Notes under the pieces: generated by a model
The model's database searches: none
Told to the model about the DNA's origin: nothing
The model's input: the letters and a program-made list of their open reading frames with translations, nothing else
Part shown: in pieces, positions 6,976-15,467 of the stretch
How positions within the stretch are numbered: the first letter of the stretch is position 1
How the letters are laid out: each line of letters starts with the position of its first letter
Made by a program: the position numbers and the translations under genes
Origin: Bacillota bacterium
GTDB lineage: Bacteria > Bacillota > Clostridia > Acetivibrionales > DTU013
Direction of reading: 5' to 3'
Assembly: GCA_023435305.1 (NCBI GenBank)
Contig: JAEYRV010000020.1
Coordinates: forward strand, 1 to 47,209
Length of the DNA stretch: 47,209 nt

Positions 6976-8130
6976 TCAAATAAGAACACCGCCATTCACT
7001 CTTTTCGGCGGCGGGCCGTAGAATTGGTAATAATTGCACAATATACGCCCGTTGTAGAGCTTGCGCTTTTTGTCCGCCCGTCTCCCCACCAGCGCTTCAA
7101 AGCGCGGATGAGAGGTGATTACATAGAATGACCATGTGTCGAACCGCTTGAATACTCCGCCCATCTCCCTGTATAAACGTTCAACCTCGGGCATCTCACC
7201 GAGCCGTTCTCCATAAGGCGGGTTGCATACGATAAAGCCGTATTTGTATCTCGAGCTGATCTCTGAAAATGGCAGCCGCTGCAGGTGTATGTCCTGCAAT
7301 ACCCCTGCCTTTTCAGCATGATGGCGTGCAAGGCTTATAACCGAATCATCTATATCCGAGCCATGGATCCTGATCTCATTGTCCCTTTTTATCTTGTCCT
7401 GTGCTTCCTCCCTGACCCTGGACCACAAGCCTGCAGGCGTCTGCCACCAGCCCTCAGCGGAGAAATTCCGTTTTAATCCGGGTGCAATATTCGCAGCTAT
7501 CATGGCAGCCTCAACAGGGATAGTACCAGAGCCGCAGAAGGGATCTATCAGCGCTCTGTCAGGCTTCCACCTGCTGATCATAAGCAAGGCTGCGGCAAGT
7601 GTTTCCTTCAGAGGAGCGCCTGTCACCAGATCCCTGTAACCGCGTTTGTGCAATCCGGGTCCTGACGTGTCTATCGTGAGAGTAGCCGTATCCTTCAGCA
7701 AGCTGACTTCGATCCTGTATAGCGGCCCGTTGTCATCGAACCACTGCTTTTTATACTTCTGCTTCATTTTTTCGACTATAGCCTTTTTGACAATTGCCTG
7801 GCAGTCCGGTACGCTTGACAGCTTTGAATCCACAGACTTGCCATCCACCGGAAATTCCGCGTCCTCAGGCAGCCACTCGTCCCACGGCAGCGCCTTTGTG
7901 CCTTCGAACAGTTCATCGAAGGTCAGGGCTTTGAACTCACCCATTTTGACAAGCACGCGGTCAGCGGAGCGCAGCCATAGGTTTGCCCTGCAGATCGCCT
8001 CTTCGTCTCCTGCAAATGTCACCCTTCCATTTTCCACCTGCTGGTCTGAATATCCCAGCCAGTTCAGTTCTCTTGCCACGACCGCCTCTATTCCGAAAGC
8101 CGATGTAGCTATCAATTGCATTTTTGACAT
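6976..8130 (-). CDS. THUMP-domain class I SAM-dependent RNA methyltransferase (RlmL/YpsC type)
   Basis: A 384-residue RNA methyltransferase. The N-terminal part (MQLIATSAFGIEAVVAREL onward, ~1-150) is a THUMP/ferredoxin-like RNA-binding region. The C-terminal half is a UPF0020 Rossmann methyltransferase with DPFCGSGTIPVEAAMIA (SAM loop), GSDIDDSVISLA, and the catalytic NPPYGERLGE motif (N6/N2 amine methylation type). Relatives include E. coli RlmL (N2 of 23S rRNA G2445) and B. subtilis YpsC. The start at 8130 is chosen because AGGAGGAAAA precedes it; the frame's 31 upstream codons have no ribosome site. The gene is followed by its own terminator. Confidence 0.92.
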   Translation of the reverse strand: MSKMQLIATSAFGIEAVVARELNWLGYSDQQVENGRVTFAGDEEAICRANLWLRSADRVLVKMGEFKALTFDELFEGTKALPWDEWLPEDAEFPVDGKSVDSKLSSVPDCQAIVKKAIVEKMKQKYKKQWFDDNGPLYRIEVSLLKDTATLTIDTSGPGLHKRGYRDLVTGAPLKETLAAALLMISRWKPDRALIDPFCGSGTIPVEAAMIAANIAPGLKRNFSAEGWWQTPAGLWSRVREEAQDKIKRDNEIRIHGSDIDDSVISLARHHAEKAGVLQDIHLQRLPFSEISSRYKYGFIVCNPPYGERLGEMPEVERLYREMGGVFKRFDTWSFYVITSHPRFEALVGRRADKKRKLYNGRILCNYYQFYGPPPKRVNGGVLI

Positions 8131-8284
8131 TTTTCCTCCTAAAACAGCAGCCTTTTTCTGAAAAACACTATCGATATCCTCATTGATACAATATATACCA
8201 ATAAAGTGAATATGGCAAACCATGTTAATACCAGAACCGGGGCTTCCACCTCGTATTATTTTCCCATCTCAGGTGATATTTATT

Positions 8285-8312
8285 TTGCAATCTCATTCCT
8301 TTATTGTATAAT
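8285..8312 (+). promoter_or_regulatory. Sigma-A promoter of the DUF1189 gene
   Basis: TTGCAA (8285-8290), a 16-bp spacer and a perfect TATAAT (8307-8312) lie 37 bp before the ATG at 8350. Confidence 0.65.
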
Positions 8313-8349
8313 TAGAATAATTGTTATTAGCACGTTTTGGAGGATCCAT

Positions 8350-9363
8350 ATGAACGAGAATAAAATAAATATCTTCAAGTGTTTTATTTACAGCATCACC
8401 GGCTTTGGCAAGTACAGGCTCCTTCTGAGGCAGAGCATGGGAAAGGCCGTCGGCTACCTGATACTTCTCTCATTTTTGCTTTCAGTGGCTGCATTTGCCC
8501 CCTTATATTCTATATCTAATGAAATTTTGGAAAGCTCCTCGGAATTCATAACTGAAAACATGCCTGATTTCACACTCTCAAACGGACGTCTCGAAATACA
8601 CGGAGAAATGCCAATCGTGATCGATAACGGCGGTGTTCCTATGGTCCTGGATACCACTCCCGGCGCAGAGGACAGGATACTGAACCAATACGACACAGTA
8701 CTGCTTTTTACCAGCGACAAGATGGTAATGAAAAACTATGTGAACAGGCAGGAGTATCCGCTCAGTGCATTTGAAGGCCTTGATTTTACCAAGGACAGTC
8801 TGATTGGAGCAATGCCACTCATAAGGACATATATGATCATCATTTTAATCATAATGTACATCTTCATAGCGATTTTCTTCGTAGCAGGCAAATTCCTGGC
8901 CGCCCTTGTTGTCGGCCTTATCGGCATGATAGCCAATTCGAGAGCAAAAACTAATCTATCCTTCAAGAGCATATACAAGTTGAGTATTTTCGCAATGACC
9001 CTGCCTCTTATCATAGGCACAGTAATAAACGCGCTGATGATCAACGTACCGTTTCTGGCGGTGCTGTTTTACATCGGCTCGGGCATATACATCTTTGGGG
9101 CAATAAACAACATCAAAAAGGATATTGGGATATCAGGGAGCGACAACTGGAATTTCTATGGCAGCGACACCTTCAATAACAACAATCCAAATAACAGCAT
9201 TCCAAATGACAATATACCCGATCTCAGATACGGCCAAAATCCGTATCGTCCTCCCTTCGACAATGACATCGATAAGAATAATGAAGCCGGAGATGATTCT
9301 TCCGGCGATCCTGCAGACGATGAACACGGAAGCAATGACAACAATGACAGCGATGTGAAATGA
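8350..9363 (+). CDS. DUF1189 family membrane protein
   Basis: A 337-residue predicted membrane protein of the DUF1189 family. It has a first transmembrane helix near residues 37-55 (YLILLSFLLSVAAFAPLY), a large extracytoplasmic loop (~60-155), and a cluster of about four helices between ~158 and 265. The C-terminal cytoplasmic tail (~270-337) is hydrophilic and very rich in Asn and Asp, with low complexity. The family has no established function. Although the frame is open to 8206, the ATG at 8350 has GGAGG 7 nt upstream and begins with the hydrophilic MNENKINIFKCF segment typical of the family. It is monocistronic, between its own promoter and terminator. Confidence 0.85.
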   Translation: MNENKINIFKCFIYSITGFGKYRLLLRQSMGKAVGYLILLSFLLSVAAFAPLYSISNEILESSSEFITENMPDFTLSNGRLEIHGEMPIVIDNGGVPMVLDTTPGAEDRILNQYDTVLLFTSDKMVMKNYVNRQEYPLSAFEGLDFTKDSLIGAMPLIRTYMIIILIIMYIFIAIFFVAGKFLAALVVGLIGMIANSRAKTNLSFKSIYKLSIFAMTLPLIIGTVINALMINVPFLAVLFYIGSGIYIFGAINNIKKDIGISGSDNWNFYGSDTFNNNNPNNSIPNDNIPDLRYGQNPYRPPFDNDIDKNNEAGDDSSGDPADDEHGSNDNNDSDVK

Positions 9364-9389
9364 TCAGGACTGAATCAGATTAGAATCAA

Positions 9390-9412
9390 GGGCCGCCGAA
9401 AGGCGGCTTTTT
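9390..9412 (+). terminator. Rho-independent terminator after the DUF1189 gene
   Basis: GCCGCC (9392-9397) and GGCGGC (9402-9407) form a stem with a GAAA tetraloop, followed by TTTTT. Confidence 0.9.
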
Positions 9413-9480
9413 GTATGAAATTCATCTCTATTGAAAAAGATAATACAAAGTCTTTATCAATAGAATATGGAGGTCCTGAA

Positions 9481-11031
9481 ATGGATAAAAACCAAGTACC
9501 CGTGTCGTTTTGGATAGATACGACCCCTGAAACCGATTACCCTTCTCTGGAAAATGATATCGAGGTGGATGCCGTGATAGTCGGCGGCGGGATAACCGGC
9601 CTGACCGCCGCATATCTGCTGAAAAAGAATGGTATAAAAACAGCATTACTGGAAGCCAATCGTATAGCCAAAGGCGTCTCTGCCCATACCACAGCCAAAA
9701 TAACATCGCAGCATTCTCTGAAGTACTACAAAATGATAAATACAGTCGGAGAAGAAATGACAAGACAATATGCCGCGGCAAATCAGGCTGCTATAGATCT
9801 GATCGAAAGCATAGTACGCGAGAACAACATAGAGTGCGACTTCAAAAGGACCTCCGCATACGTATATACACAGGATGAGAGCTACATCCGGAAGCTTGAG
9901 GACGAGACGGAATCAGCTCTTAAAATGGGGCTGCCTGCCGAATACACAGATACCCTTGACCTCCCTTTCGGCATACAGGGCGCAATGAAATTCGATAATC
10001 AGGCATATTTCCATCCAAGGAAATACCTGCTGGCTCTGGCATCGATCATTGAAGGAGAAGACTGCAGGATATTTGAAAACACGCGCGCTGTCGATATCCA
10101 GGAGGGTGAAACGCATACCGTGATCACTGACAACGGAAAGAAGGTCAGGGCAAAATATGTGATTCAGGCGACCCGTTACCCTTTCTACGATAAACCCGGG
10201 CTCTATTTCGCAAGAGTATACCCTCAGCGCACCTATCTGATGGGCATGCGTATAAACAGCAGCTTTCCCGACGGAATGTACATCAGCGCAGAACAGCCAT
10301 CCAGGACCATGCGCCTGCACAAAGGAAATGATATGGAGCTGATGCTTGTCGGAGGAAACAGCCATAAAACAGGGCACGGTGAAAACCTGCACAACAATTA
10401 TGAAATAATCAGGGACTTTGCCAAACCGATCTTTGATATTTCCGGCATACCCTACAGATGGTCGGCCCAGGACTATACCGCAATGGACGAAATACCATTT
10501 GCAGGACATTTGACAGCTAACAGGAACAGAATATTCGTTGCGACCGGCTTTGACAAATGGGGCATAACAAACGGCACAGCCTCTGCAATGCTCATAACAG
10601 ACCTCATCACAAAAGGAGAAAGCCCCTTCGAGGAGGTATACAGCCCTTCCCGCTTTACGCCCGGAGCATCTGTAAAGAATTTTGTTGTAGAAAATGCAGA
10701 TGTGGCAATAAAGCTGATTTCAGGTAAACTTAATATGCCTTTTGGAGACGAGACTGTTGAGAAAGGAAAGGCTGTGATAACAGAGGCTGACGGTTACAAG
10801 GTCGGTGTGTACCGAGATAATGATGACAAGCTTCACTATGTGAGCACCACATGCACTCATTTGGGCTGCGAACTGAAGTGGAACTCGGCAGAGCTGTCCT
10901 GGGACTGTCCATGCCACGGCTCAAGGTTCACATATGACGGTGATATAATCGAAGGGCCGGCGCTGGAATCCATTAGGCCAATGGAGAGCGGCCTTGGCGA
11001 AGGCCGCAGCAATGAAAAAGCCGGCAGCTAG
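9481..11031 (+). CDS. FAD-dependent oxidoreductase with C-terminal Rieske [2Fe-2S] domain (YhfW-like)
   Basis: A 516-residue soluble two-domain enzyme. Residues ~28-400 form a DAO-type flavoprotein, with the dinucleotide motif DAVIVGGGITGLTAAYLL at ~31-48 and a second FAD contact at FVATGFDKWGITNGTAS. Residues ~425-510 are a Rieske domain with cluster ligands C458/H460 and C476/H479 and the two extra cysteines C463 and C478 seen in the bc1-type disulfide. The architecture equals B. subtilis YhfW, whose substrate is unknown. The start at 9481 has TGGAGG 8 nt upstream; the 22 upstream in-frame codons overlap the preceding terminator region. The C-terminal tail after the Rieske fold is slightly shorter than usual. 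Confidence 0.92.
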   Translation: MDKNQVPVSFWIDTTPETDYPSLENDIEVDAVIVGGGITGLTAAYLLKKNGIKTALLEANRIAKGVSAHTTAKITSQHSLKYYKMINTVGEEMTRQYAAANQAAIDLIESIVRENNIECDFKRTSAYVYTQDESYIRKLEDETESALKMGLPAEYTDTLDLPFGIQGAMKFDNQAYFHPRKYLLALASIIEGEDCRIFENTRAVDIQEGETHTVITDNGKKVRAKYVIQATRYPFYDKPGLYFARVYPQRTYLMGMRINSSFPDGMYISAEQPSRTMRLHKGNDMELMLVGGNSHKTGHGENLHNNYEIIRDFAKPIFDISGIPYRWSAQDYTAMDEIPFAGHLTANRNRIFVATGFDKWGITNGTASAMLITDLITKGESPFEEVYSPSRFTPGASVKNFVVENADVAIKLISGKLNMPFGDETVEKGKAVITEADGYKVGVYRDNDDKLHYVSTTCTHLGCELKWNSAELSWDCPCHGSRFTYDGDIIEGPALESIRPMESGLGEGRSNEKAGS

Positions 11032-11050
11032 TCATGCTGTCCGGCATTTT
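11016..11050. terminator. Bidirectional terminator between convergent genes
   Basis: GCCGGCAGC (11020-11028) pairs with GCTG-T-CCGGC (11036-11045), with one bulged base. It is flanked by A5 on the left and T4 on the right, so it serves both the oxidoreductase gene and the converging P-II-like operon. The oxidoreductase stop codon lies in the loop. Confidence 0.85.
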
Positions 11051-11067
11051 CGTACGTCCTTGCATTA

Positions 11068-11736
11068 TTATCTATAAACTCCATATACACTGCTTACATC
11101 CTGAATAAACACGATACCGTTTCCGGGTTCTTCCATCTTCAGGCTGTCCCTTATTGATGCCGCGATGGTTTCCGCCTCGGCTGTTTCAGCCAATATGAGC
11201 ACCACTTCCTTCTCAGGCTCTATCTCCATTGAAAACAGCTTGCTTGTTTCGTGTATGCCCGAACCTCTCGCATTGATAATAGTGCCGCCCTTTGATCCTG
11301 CTTTCACAGCTGCTTCTATTACTTCCTCCGCCCTGCCCTTGTCAACAATTGTAAAAATCGATCTATACATATTATCCGCACCTCTTTCTGTGGTTATATC
11401 GCAGTCAATGCATCTGGTTCCTATTATTTTGTGGACCGGGATCGTGAATGCTATTCCATGATGAGGCTTATCGAAATGGAACTCCGCATCCAGCTTTTGA
11501 AGAGCCTCGAAAGCTGCTTTTTTTTCAGCGAGCATCCAAACGATCTCCTTCCTCACGTCATAAAGACTGAGGAATTCAAGAAGCTTGTTCTTGACCGTGC
11601 CCCTGCCCAGTAAAATCGTACCGCCGCGCACACCATGCTGCTTGGCTGCTTTTAATACCTTACTGCCATGTCCGTCATTGACAATGATACATATCAATTC
11701 GATTCCCAGATCGTTCATCTCATTCATATTTTGCAT
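11068..11736 (-). CDS. Duplicated P-II-like signalling protein
   Basis: A 222-residue protein made of two P-II (GlnB)-like domains in tandem. Domain 1 (~10-108) runs from GIELICIIVNDGHGSKVLKA through GVRGGTILLGRG to HHGIAFTIPV. Domain 2 (~123-222) runs from MYRSIFTIVDKGRAEEVIEA through GSKGGTIINARG to GNGIVFIQDVSSVYG. Canonical P-II proteins are ~112 residues with a long T-loop carrying a uridylylated Tyr; here the T-loop regions are short and the Tyr motif is absent, so nitrogen signalling cannot be assumed. The start overlaps the DUF1538 stop by 17 nt and uses the AGGAGG ribosome site inside that gene. The pairing implies that it gates or senses for the membrane partner; the ligand is unknown. 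Confidence 0.85.
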   Translation of the reverse strand: MQNMNEMNDLGIELICIIVNDGHGSKVLKAAKQHGVRGGTILLGRGTVKNKLLEFLSLYDVRKEIVWMLAEKKAAFEALQKLDAEFHFDKPHHGIAFTIPVHKIIGTRCIDCDITTERGADNMYRSIFTIVDKGRAEEVIEAAVKAGSKGGTIINARGSGIHETSKLFSMEIEPEKEVVLILAETAEAETIAASIRDSLKMEEPGNGIVFIQDVSSVYGVYR

Positions 11737-13216
11737 CTTTAGTCAAACCTCCTTTGTGAGATCTGGCCCTGTAAATCAGTCCCAGTATCTGAAGTGCAAT
11801 GACCGGGGTCATCGCTACCATCGAGATCATACCAAACCCATCTATCAGCACATCCGCACCTGTAATGGCATCAGCCGCACCCTGCGCAAACGCAAGGATA
11901 AATGTAGCCGTCATCGGTCCTGACGCGACTCCTCCCGAGTCAAAGGCAATACCGACAAACAGCTTCGGTGCAAAAAATGACAGTGTAATAGAGATTATAT
12001 ACCCTGGCAGCAGATAATGCCATAGTTTTATTCCCGGGACGGCAATCCTGAGCATGGACAGTGCCACCGCTGCACCTATCCCGATAGAGAGCGCGATCAT
12101 TACAAGCTTTCTGTTGACATAGCCGCTGGTGACATCCTCTATCTGATGAGTCAGTACGTACACGGCTGGTTCGGCCAATATCGTAACAAGTCCCAGGATA
12201 AAACCGATCGTGACTAACAGTGGAGTATTGCCAAGTGCTGAAACCTTATACCCAACAATCGTTCCAACATCCATAAAGCCTGCATTTACGCCTGTCAAAA
12301 AAAGTGTCAGACCGATAAAGGCATATATGAAGCCCTTGACAATATCCATGAAACTCCTCTTCTTCAGCTTGAAGGATACCACCTGGAATATGATGAACAT
12401 TACGAACAGAGGCAGCAGCGCTATAGCTGATTCCAGCGCCAGCTTTGGAAGCTTGTTCATAAACGGAGCCAGTATCGAATCCGTTTGGTAGGTACTTGTC
12501 TCAAGTATACCGGATAATTTATCTGTCCTGATTATAATACTCATTAAAAGAACTGCCATGATCGCACCGGCAGACACGATGCCCACCAATCCGAAGCTGT
12601 CCTTTTCAGACGCCTTGCTGTCCTTTTTCATGGATGATATACCCAGTGCAATAGCCAGTACAAAGGGTACCGTCAAAGCTCCGGTCGTAGCGCCTGATGC
12701 ATCAAAAGCAATACCCAGGAATATTGGCGATGAAAATAGGGCAAGTATCAGTATTATGATATATAAAACGGTCAGGGTCTTATATAGAGGTATATTGAAC
12801 AATATCCTCATCAGACCTGTGGCCAGCAGCAATCCTATTCCGGCAGAGACAACAATCACAAGCATCCACTTTGAGATCGCTCCTGATGTGACAGCATCCA
12901 CCTGTCCGGCAAGTATCTGCAGATCAGGTTCCGCTATTGACACTATGAATCCAAGTAAAAGCCCTGCAACTGCAATTAATACTAATTTATTCGACTTTGC
13001 CAGCGATGAGCCCATTTGTTTACCGACCGGTGTGATACCCAAATCTATTCCTATAAGAAAAATCGTCAGTCCGATAATAATCACGAAAGCTCCTAATAAA
13101 AATCTGAGCAGCGTAGGGAGTCCAAGCGGTACAAATGTAAAGTTCAGAATGAGCACTATTATGGTGATTGGTAAAATAGAAAGAACAACTTCTTTGAATT
13201 TATCAAGGAGTACACT
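11720..13216 (-). CDS. DUF1538 polytopic membrane protein, probable transporter
   Basis: A protein of about 498 residues with roughly a dozen hydrophobic segments in two homologous halves. Each half repeats the same landmarks: a LTLFLxGVNxGxxxVG-type helix (IGLTIFLIGIDLGITPVG; IGLTLFLTGVNAGFMDVG), an AEPDLQIL/AEPAVYVL loop followed by DAVTSG/EDVTSG, and LGIAFDASGATTGALTVPF / VGIAFDSGGVASGPMTATF. This internal duplication and the polar GIAFD.GG motifs suggest an inverted-repeat transporter, but DUF1538 has no proven substrate. Starts at 13228 (GTG), 13225 and 13216 share one AAGGAAG site; 13216 gives the best spacing. A TATAAT on the minus strand at 13336-13331 may be the promoter. It is co-translated with the P-II-like gene. 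Confidence 0.88.
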   Translation of the reverse strand, partial: SVLLDKFKEVVLSILPITIIVLILNFTFVPLGLPTLLRFLLGAFVIIIGLTIFLIGIDLGITPVGKQMGSSLAKSNKLVLIAVAGLLLGFIVSIAEPDLQILAGQVDAVTSGAISKWMLVIVVSAGIGLLLATGLMRILFNIPLYKTLTVLYIIILILALFSSPIFLGIAFDASGATTGALTVPFVLAIALGISSMKKDSKASEKDSFGLVGIVSAGAIMAVLLMSIIIRTDKLSGILETSTYQTDSILAPFMNKLPKLALESAIALLPLFVMFIIFQVVSFKLKKRSFMDIVKGFIYAFIGLTLFLTGVNAGFMDVGTIVGYKVSALGNTPLLVTIGFILGLVTILAEPAVYVLTHQIEDVTSGYVNRKLVMIALSIGIGAAVALSMLRIAVPGIKLWHYLLPGYIISITLSFFAPKLFVGIAFDSGGVASGPMTATFILAFAQGAADAITGADVLIDGFGMISMVAMTPVIALQILGLIYRARSHKGGLTKDAKYE

Positions 13217-13395
13217 CATAAACATCACTTCCTTTCGTCATATTATTCTCTATTGTAAATCCGATATACGATGATGTGGCAACCGGACAATGTTGAAATA
13301 GAATACATCTGCAGAAATATATACCCCATAATTATATCAAAACAACCTTGTCATAGTACAAAGTTTTTTTGTTTTATAAAAAAATACAGTTTTTC

Positions 13396-13409
13396 GTAAC
13401 TTTAGTTAC
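13396..13409. promoter_or_regulatory. Inverted repeat, possible operator in a divergent promoter region
   Basis: GTAAC-TTTA-GTTAC is a perfect 5-bp inverted repeat with a 4-bp spacer. It lies in the 258-bp AT-rich region between the divergent DUF1538 and ferredoxin-like genes, about 20 bp before a TAGAAT that could be a -10 box. The binding protein is unknown. Confidence 0.3.
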
Positions 13410-13474
13410 CGATTGGCTTTTGATTTCATAATAGAATTAAACTAAAGAAAACAACGACAGGAAGGAATGATAAT

Positions 13475-14248
13475 ATGAAACGTAAAATAATAACAATAAA
13501 TGAAGAGAAATGCAACGGCTGCGGCCTTTGTGTCAACGCCTGCCATGAGGGCGCACTCATAATCGAGGACGGGAAGGCAAAGCTGATTTCCGAAACCTAC
13601 TGCGATGGTCTGGGAGATTGTCTGCCCGAGTGTCCCACCGGCGCTATAAAAATAGTAGAGAAGGAAGCGGCCGAATACGATGAAGAAGCTGTAAAAAGAC
13701 GCCTCGAGCAGAAAAACGCACAGGCTCAGAGCCCTTGCCACACAGCCGCCGGCGGTGAAAACCATAACCATGCTGCCGGTCAGCATATGGGCTGCCCCGG
13801 ATCGCGTGCCCGCGTAATGAACAGGCAGTCAGCAACGAACGAGAAAACCGAGGCCGCTGTCGCTGTTCCGGCCAGGGCTGAATCAGAGCTTGGACAATGG
13901 CCCTGCCAGATAAAGCTGGTACATCCGGCAGCTCCTTATTTTAACAACGCACATCTGCTTGTCGCCGCCGACTGCACAGCATTTGCATATGCCAATATCC
14001 ATCAGGATTTTATGAAAAACAAGATAACCATCATAGGCTGTCCGAAGCTGGATGAAGTGGATTACTCAGAAAAGCTGGCGCTCATACTGGCTAATAATGA
14101 AATAAAGAGTGTTACAGTGCTGAGAATGGAAGTTCCCTGCTGCGGCGGTATAGTCCATGCAGTGAAAAATGCTATGATGAGCAGTGGAAAAATGATCCCT
14201 TGGAACGTAGTCACAATAAGCACTGACGGAAGCATCATAGAAGACTGA
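13475..14248 (+). CDS. Ferredoxin-domain iron-sulfur protein with a His-rich linker
   Basis: A 257-residue protein. Residues ~1-60 hold a ferredoxin fold with two cysteine clusters: CNGCGLCVNAC (residues ~11-21), and CDGLGDCLPECPTG, whose first spacing is expanded. A linker (~88-112) contains CHTAAGGENHNHAAGQHMGC, a His/Cys-rich stretch that looks metal-binding. The C-terminal half (~140-257) is conserved in similar anaerobe proteins and carries further cysteines (VAADCTAF, IIGCPKLD, VPCCGGIVH). Such proteins are annotated only as 4Fe-4S binding proteins and probably carry electrons in the cytoplasm. GGAAGG lies ~9 nt upstream of the ATG. It is followed, convergently, by fur. Confidence 0.85.
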   Translation: MKRKIITINEEKCNGCGLCVNACHEGALIIEDGKAKLISETYCDGLGDCLPECPTGAIKIVEKEAAEYDEEAVKRRLEQKNAQAQSPCHTAAGGENHNHAAGQHMGCPGSRARVMNRQSATNEKTEAAVAVPARAESELGQWPCQIKLVHPAAPYFNNAHLLVAADCTAFAYANIHQDFMKNKITIIGCPKLDEVDYSEKLALILANNEIKSVTVLRMEVPCCGGIVHAVKNAMMSSGKMIPWNVVTISTDGSIIED

Positions 14249-14260
14249 TGCACTAACAGT

Positions 14261-14698
14261 CTACCTGCATTTACTGCAGATGCCATAAAACTTGACCCTG
14301 TGGTCAGTCACAAGGAAACCGTTCTTTGACAGTATCTGAGCTTCCAGGGAGTCCAGAAGATCATCTTCGACCTCTGACACGCTGCCGCATTTGCTGCAGA
14401 TCAAATGGTGATGACGATGGTCCTCATTTTCTCTGGAAAGCTCATATCTGCTGAAGCCGTCATCCAGATCCAGCTTGATCACTACCCCTAACTTTTCAAG
14501 CAGCGTCAGGGTACGGTAAACCGTGGCAATACCGATCTCAGGGTTATTCGCCTTTACATAATTGAATATTTCCTCGGTACTCAGATGATTGCCGCTGTAA
14601 CGCAAAAGCACATCAAGCACGGCGCCTCTTTGTCCCGTGAACTTGTAGCCGCTGTTTTTCAGCCGTTCCCTCAGTTCATTTTCAACTGAAGCACTCAT
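14261..14698 (-). CDS. Fur family metalloregulator
   Basis: A 145-residue Fur/PerR/Zur-type repressor. The winged-helix domain (~1-85) includes TGQRGAVLDVL and IGIATVYRTLTLLEKLGV. The dimerisation/metal domain shows the His-rich ENEDHRHHHLICSKCG, with the first CxxC of the structural zinc site, and a second pair in YGICSKC at the C-terminus. Which metal or peroxide it senses cannot be fixed from sequence alone. AGGAGG is 8 nt before the ATG. A GATAATAAT stretch resembling half of a Fur box overlaps its own promoter, suggesting autoregulation. It is convergent with the ferredoxin-like gene, only 12 bp apart. Confidence 0.93.
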   Translation of the reverse strand: MSASVENELRERLKNSGYKFTGQRGAVLDVLLRYSGNHLSTEEIFNYVKANNPEIGIATVYRTLTLLEKLGVVIKLDLDDGFSRYELSRENEDHRHHHLICSKCGSVSEVEDDLLDSLEAQILSKNGFLVTDHRVKFYGICSKCR

Positions 14699-14760
14699 CA
14701 GTTTTACCTCCTGGTCAGTATTGCAGTCAGACCCACTCCCTGTTTGTCTGCTTTAAAACC

Positions 14761-14789
14761 ATTTTATTATTATCAAATGTTTTTTTCAA
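14761..14789 (-). promoter_or_regulatory. fur promoter overlapping a Fur-box-like sequence
   Basis: On the minus strand TTGAAA (14789-14784) and TAAAAT (14766-14761) are spaced by 17 bp. The spacer contains TTTGATAATAA, which resembles a Fur/PerR box arm. This arrangement fits negative autoregulation. Confidence 0.55.
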
Positions 14790-14816
14790 CTTATTTCTTG
14801 TATCACGTCCCTTGCT

Positions 14817-15242
14817 TCACAGAGTCCTGACCATCCTGACATGGTCTATTCCCGCTTCGTCAAAGACCTCGCCCTCTTCTTCAAATCCAAGGGTTTTGTA
14901 AAACTCTACCGCGGTCAGCTGCGCATTGATAGTTGCTTTCTCTGCGCCATTATCCCTTGCTATTGACATCAACAGCCTGCAGATACCGTCTCCAATGCCG
15001 CTCCGTCTCATCGCCTTCCTGACTGCGACCCTTCCGATCCTGGCATTCCCATCCTTCAGCAAAAGCCTGCCGCAGCCCGCAGGAACTCCGTTCTCACTGG
15101 CCAGTACATGGATGGCCTCACTGTCCAGCTCATCCATTTCTATTTCCTCCGGCACACCCTGTTCACGAATAAATACTTCCCGTCTTATTTCAAACACCTG
15201 CTCCATTTGATTATCCGATTCTGCTCTGATGATCTCCACCAT
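14817..15242 (-). CDS. GNAT family N-acetyltransferase (ElaA/YjcF-like)
   Basis: A 141-residue single-domain GNAT protein. EIRREVFIREQGVPEEIEMDELD near residues 17-39 is typical of the ElaA/YjcF subgroup. The acetyl-CoA pyrophosphate loop is visible as RIGRVAVRKAMRRSGIGDGICRLLM, the Q/RxxGxG/A core being RRSGIG. VEFYKTLGFEEEGEVFDEAGIDHVRM completes the fold. The acceptor substrate is unknown in this subgroup. The ribosome site AGGGAG is about 12 nt before the ATG. No operon partner. Confidence 0.88.
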   Translation of the reverse strand: MVEIIRAESDNQMEQVFEIRREVFIREQGVPEEIEMDELDSEAIHVLASENGVPAGCGRLLLKDGNARIGRVAVRKAMRRSGIGDGICRLLMSIARDNGAEKATINAQLTAVEFYKTLGFEEEGEVFDEAGIDHVRMVRTL

Positions 15243-15467
15243 TATGTACTGCTCTCCCTTCGCTTCATTTATAACGAATACAGCTGTATCTTTTCCTTTT
15301 ATTATAACACTTCGGTTCCAGGAATACAGCGGGAACCCTCTTCTGCCTCTTTATAAACATAACGGCCTGTACAAAAGTAGTACTTTTTTCTCATGTATAT
15401 AGAGACTCTGGTACCTTTTATCTTTTTGTAAAAGGCATAGAATTATAAATATGAGGAGGTGTCTGCT

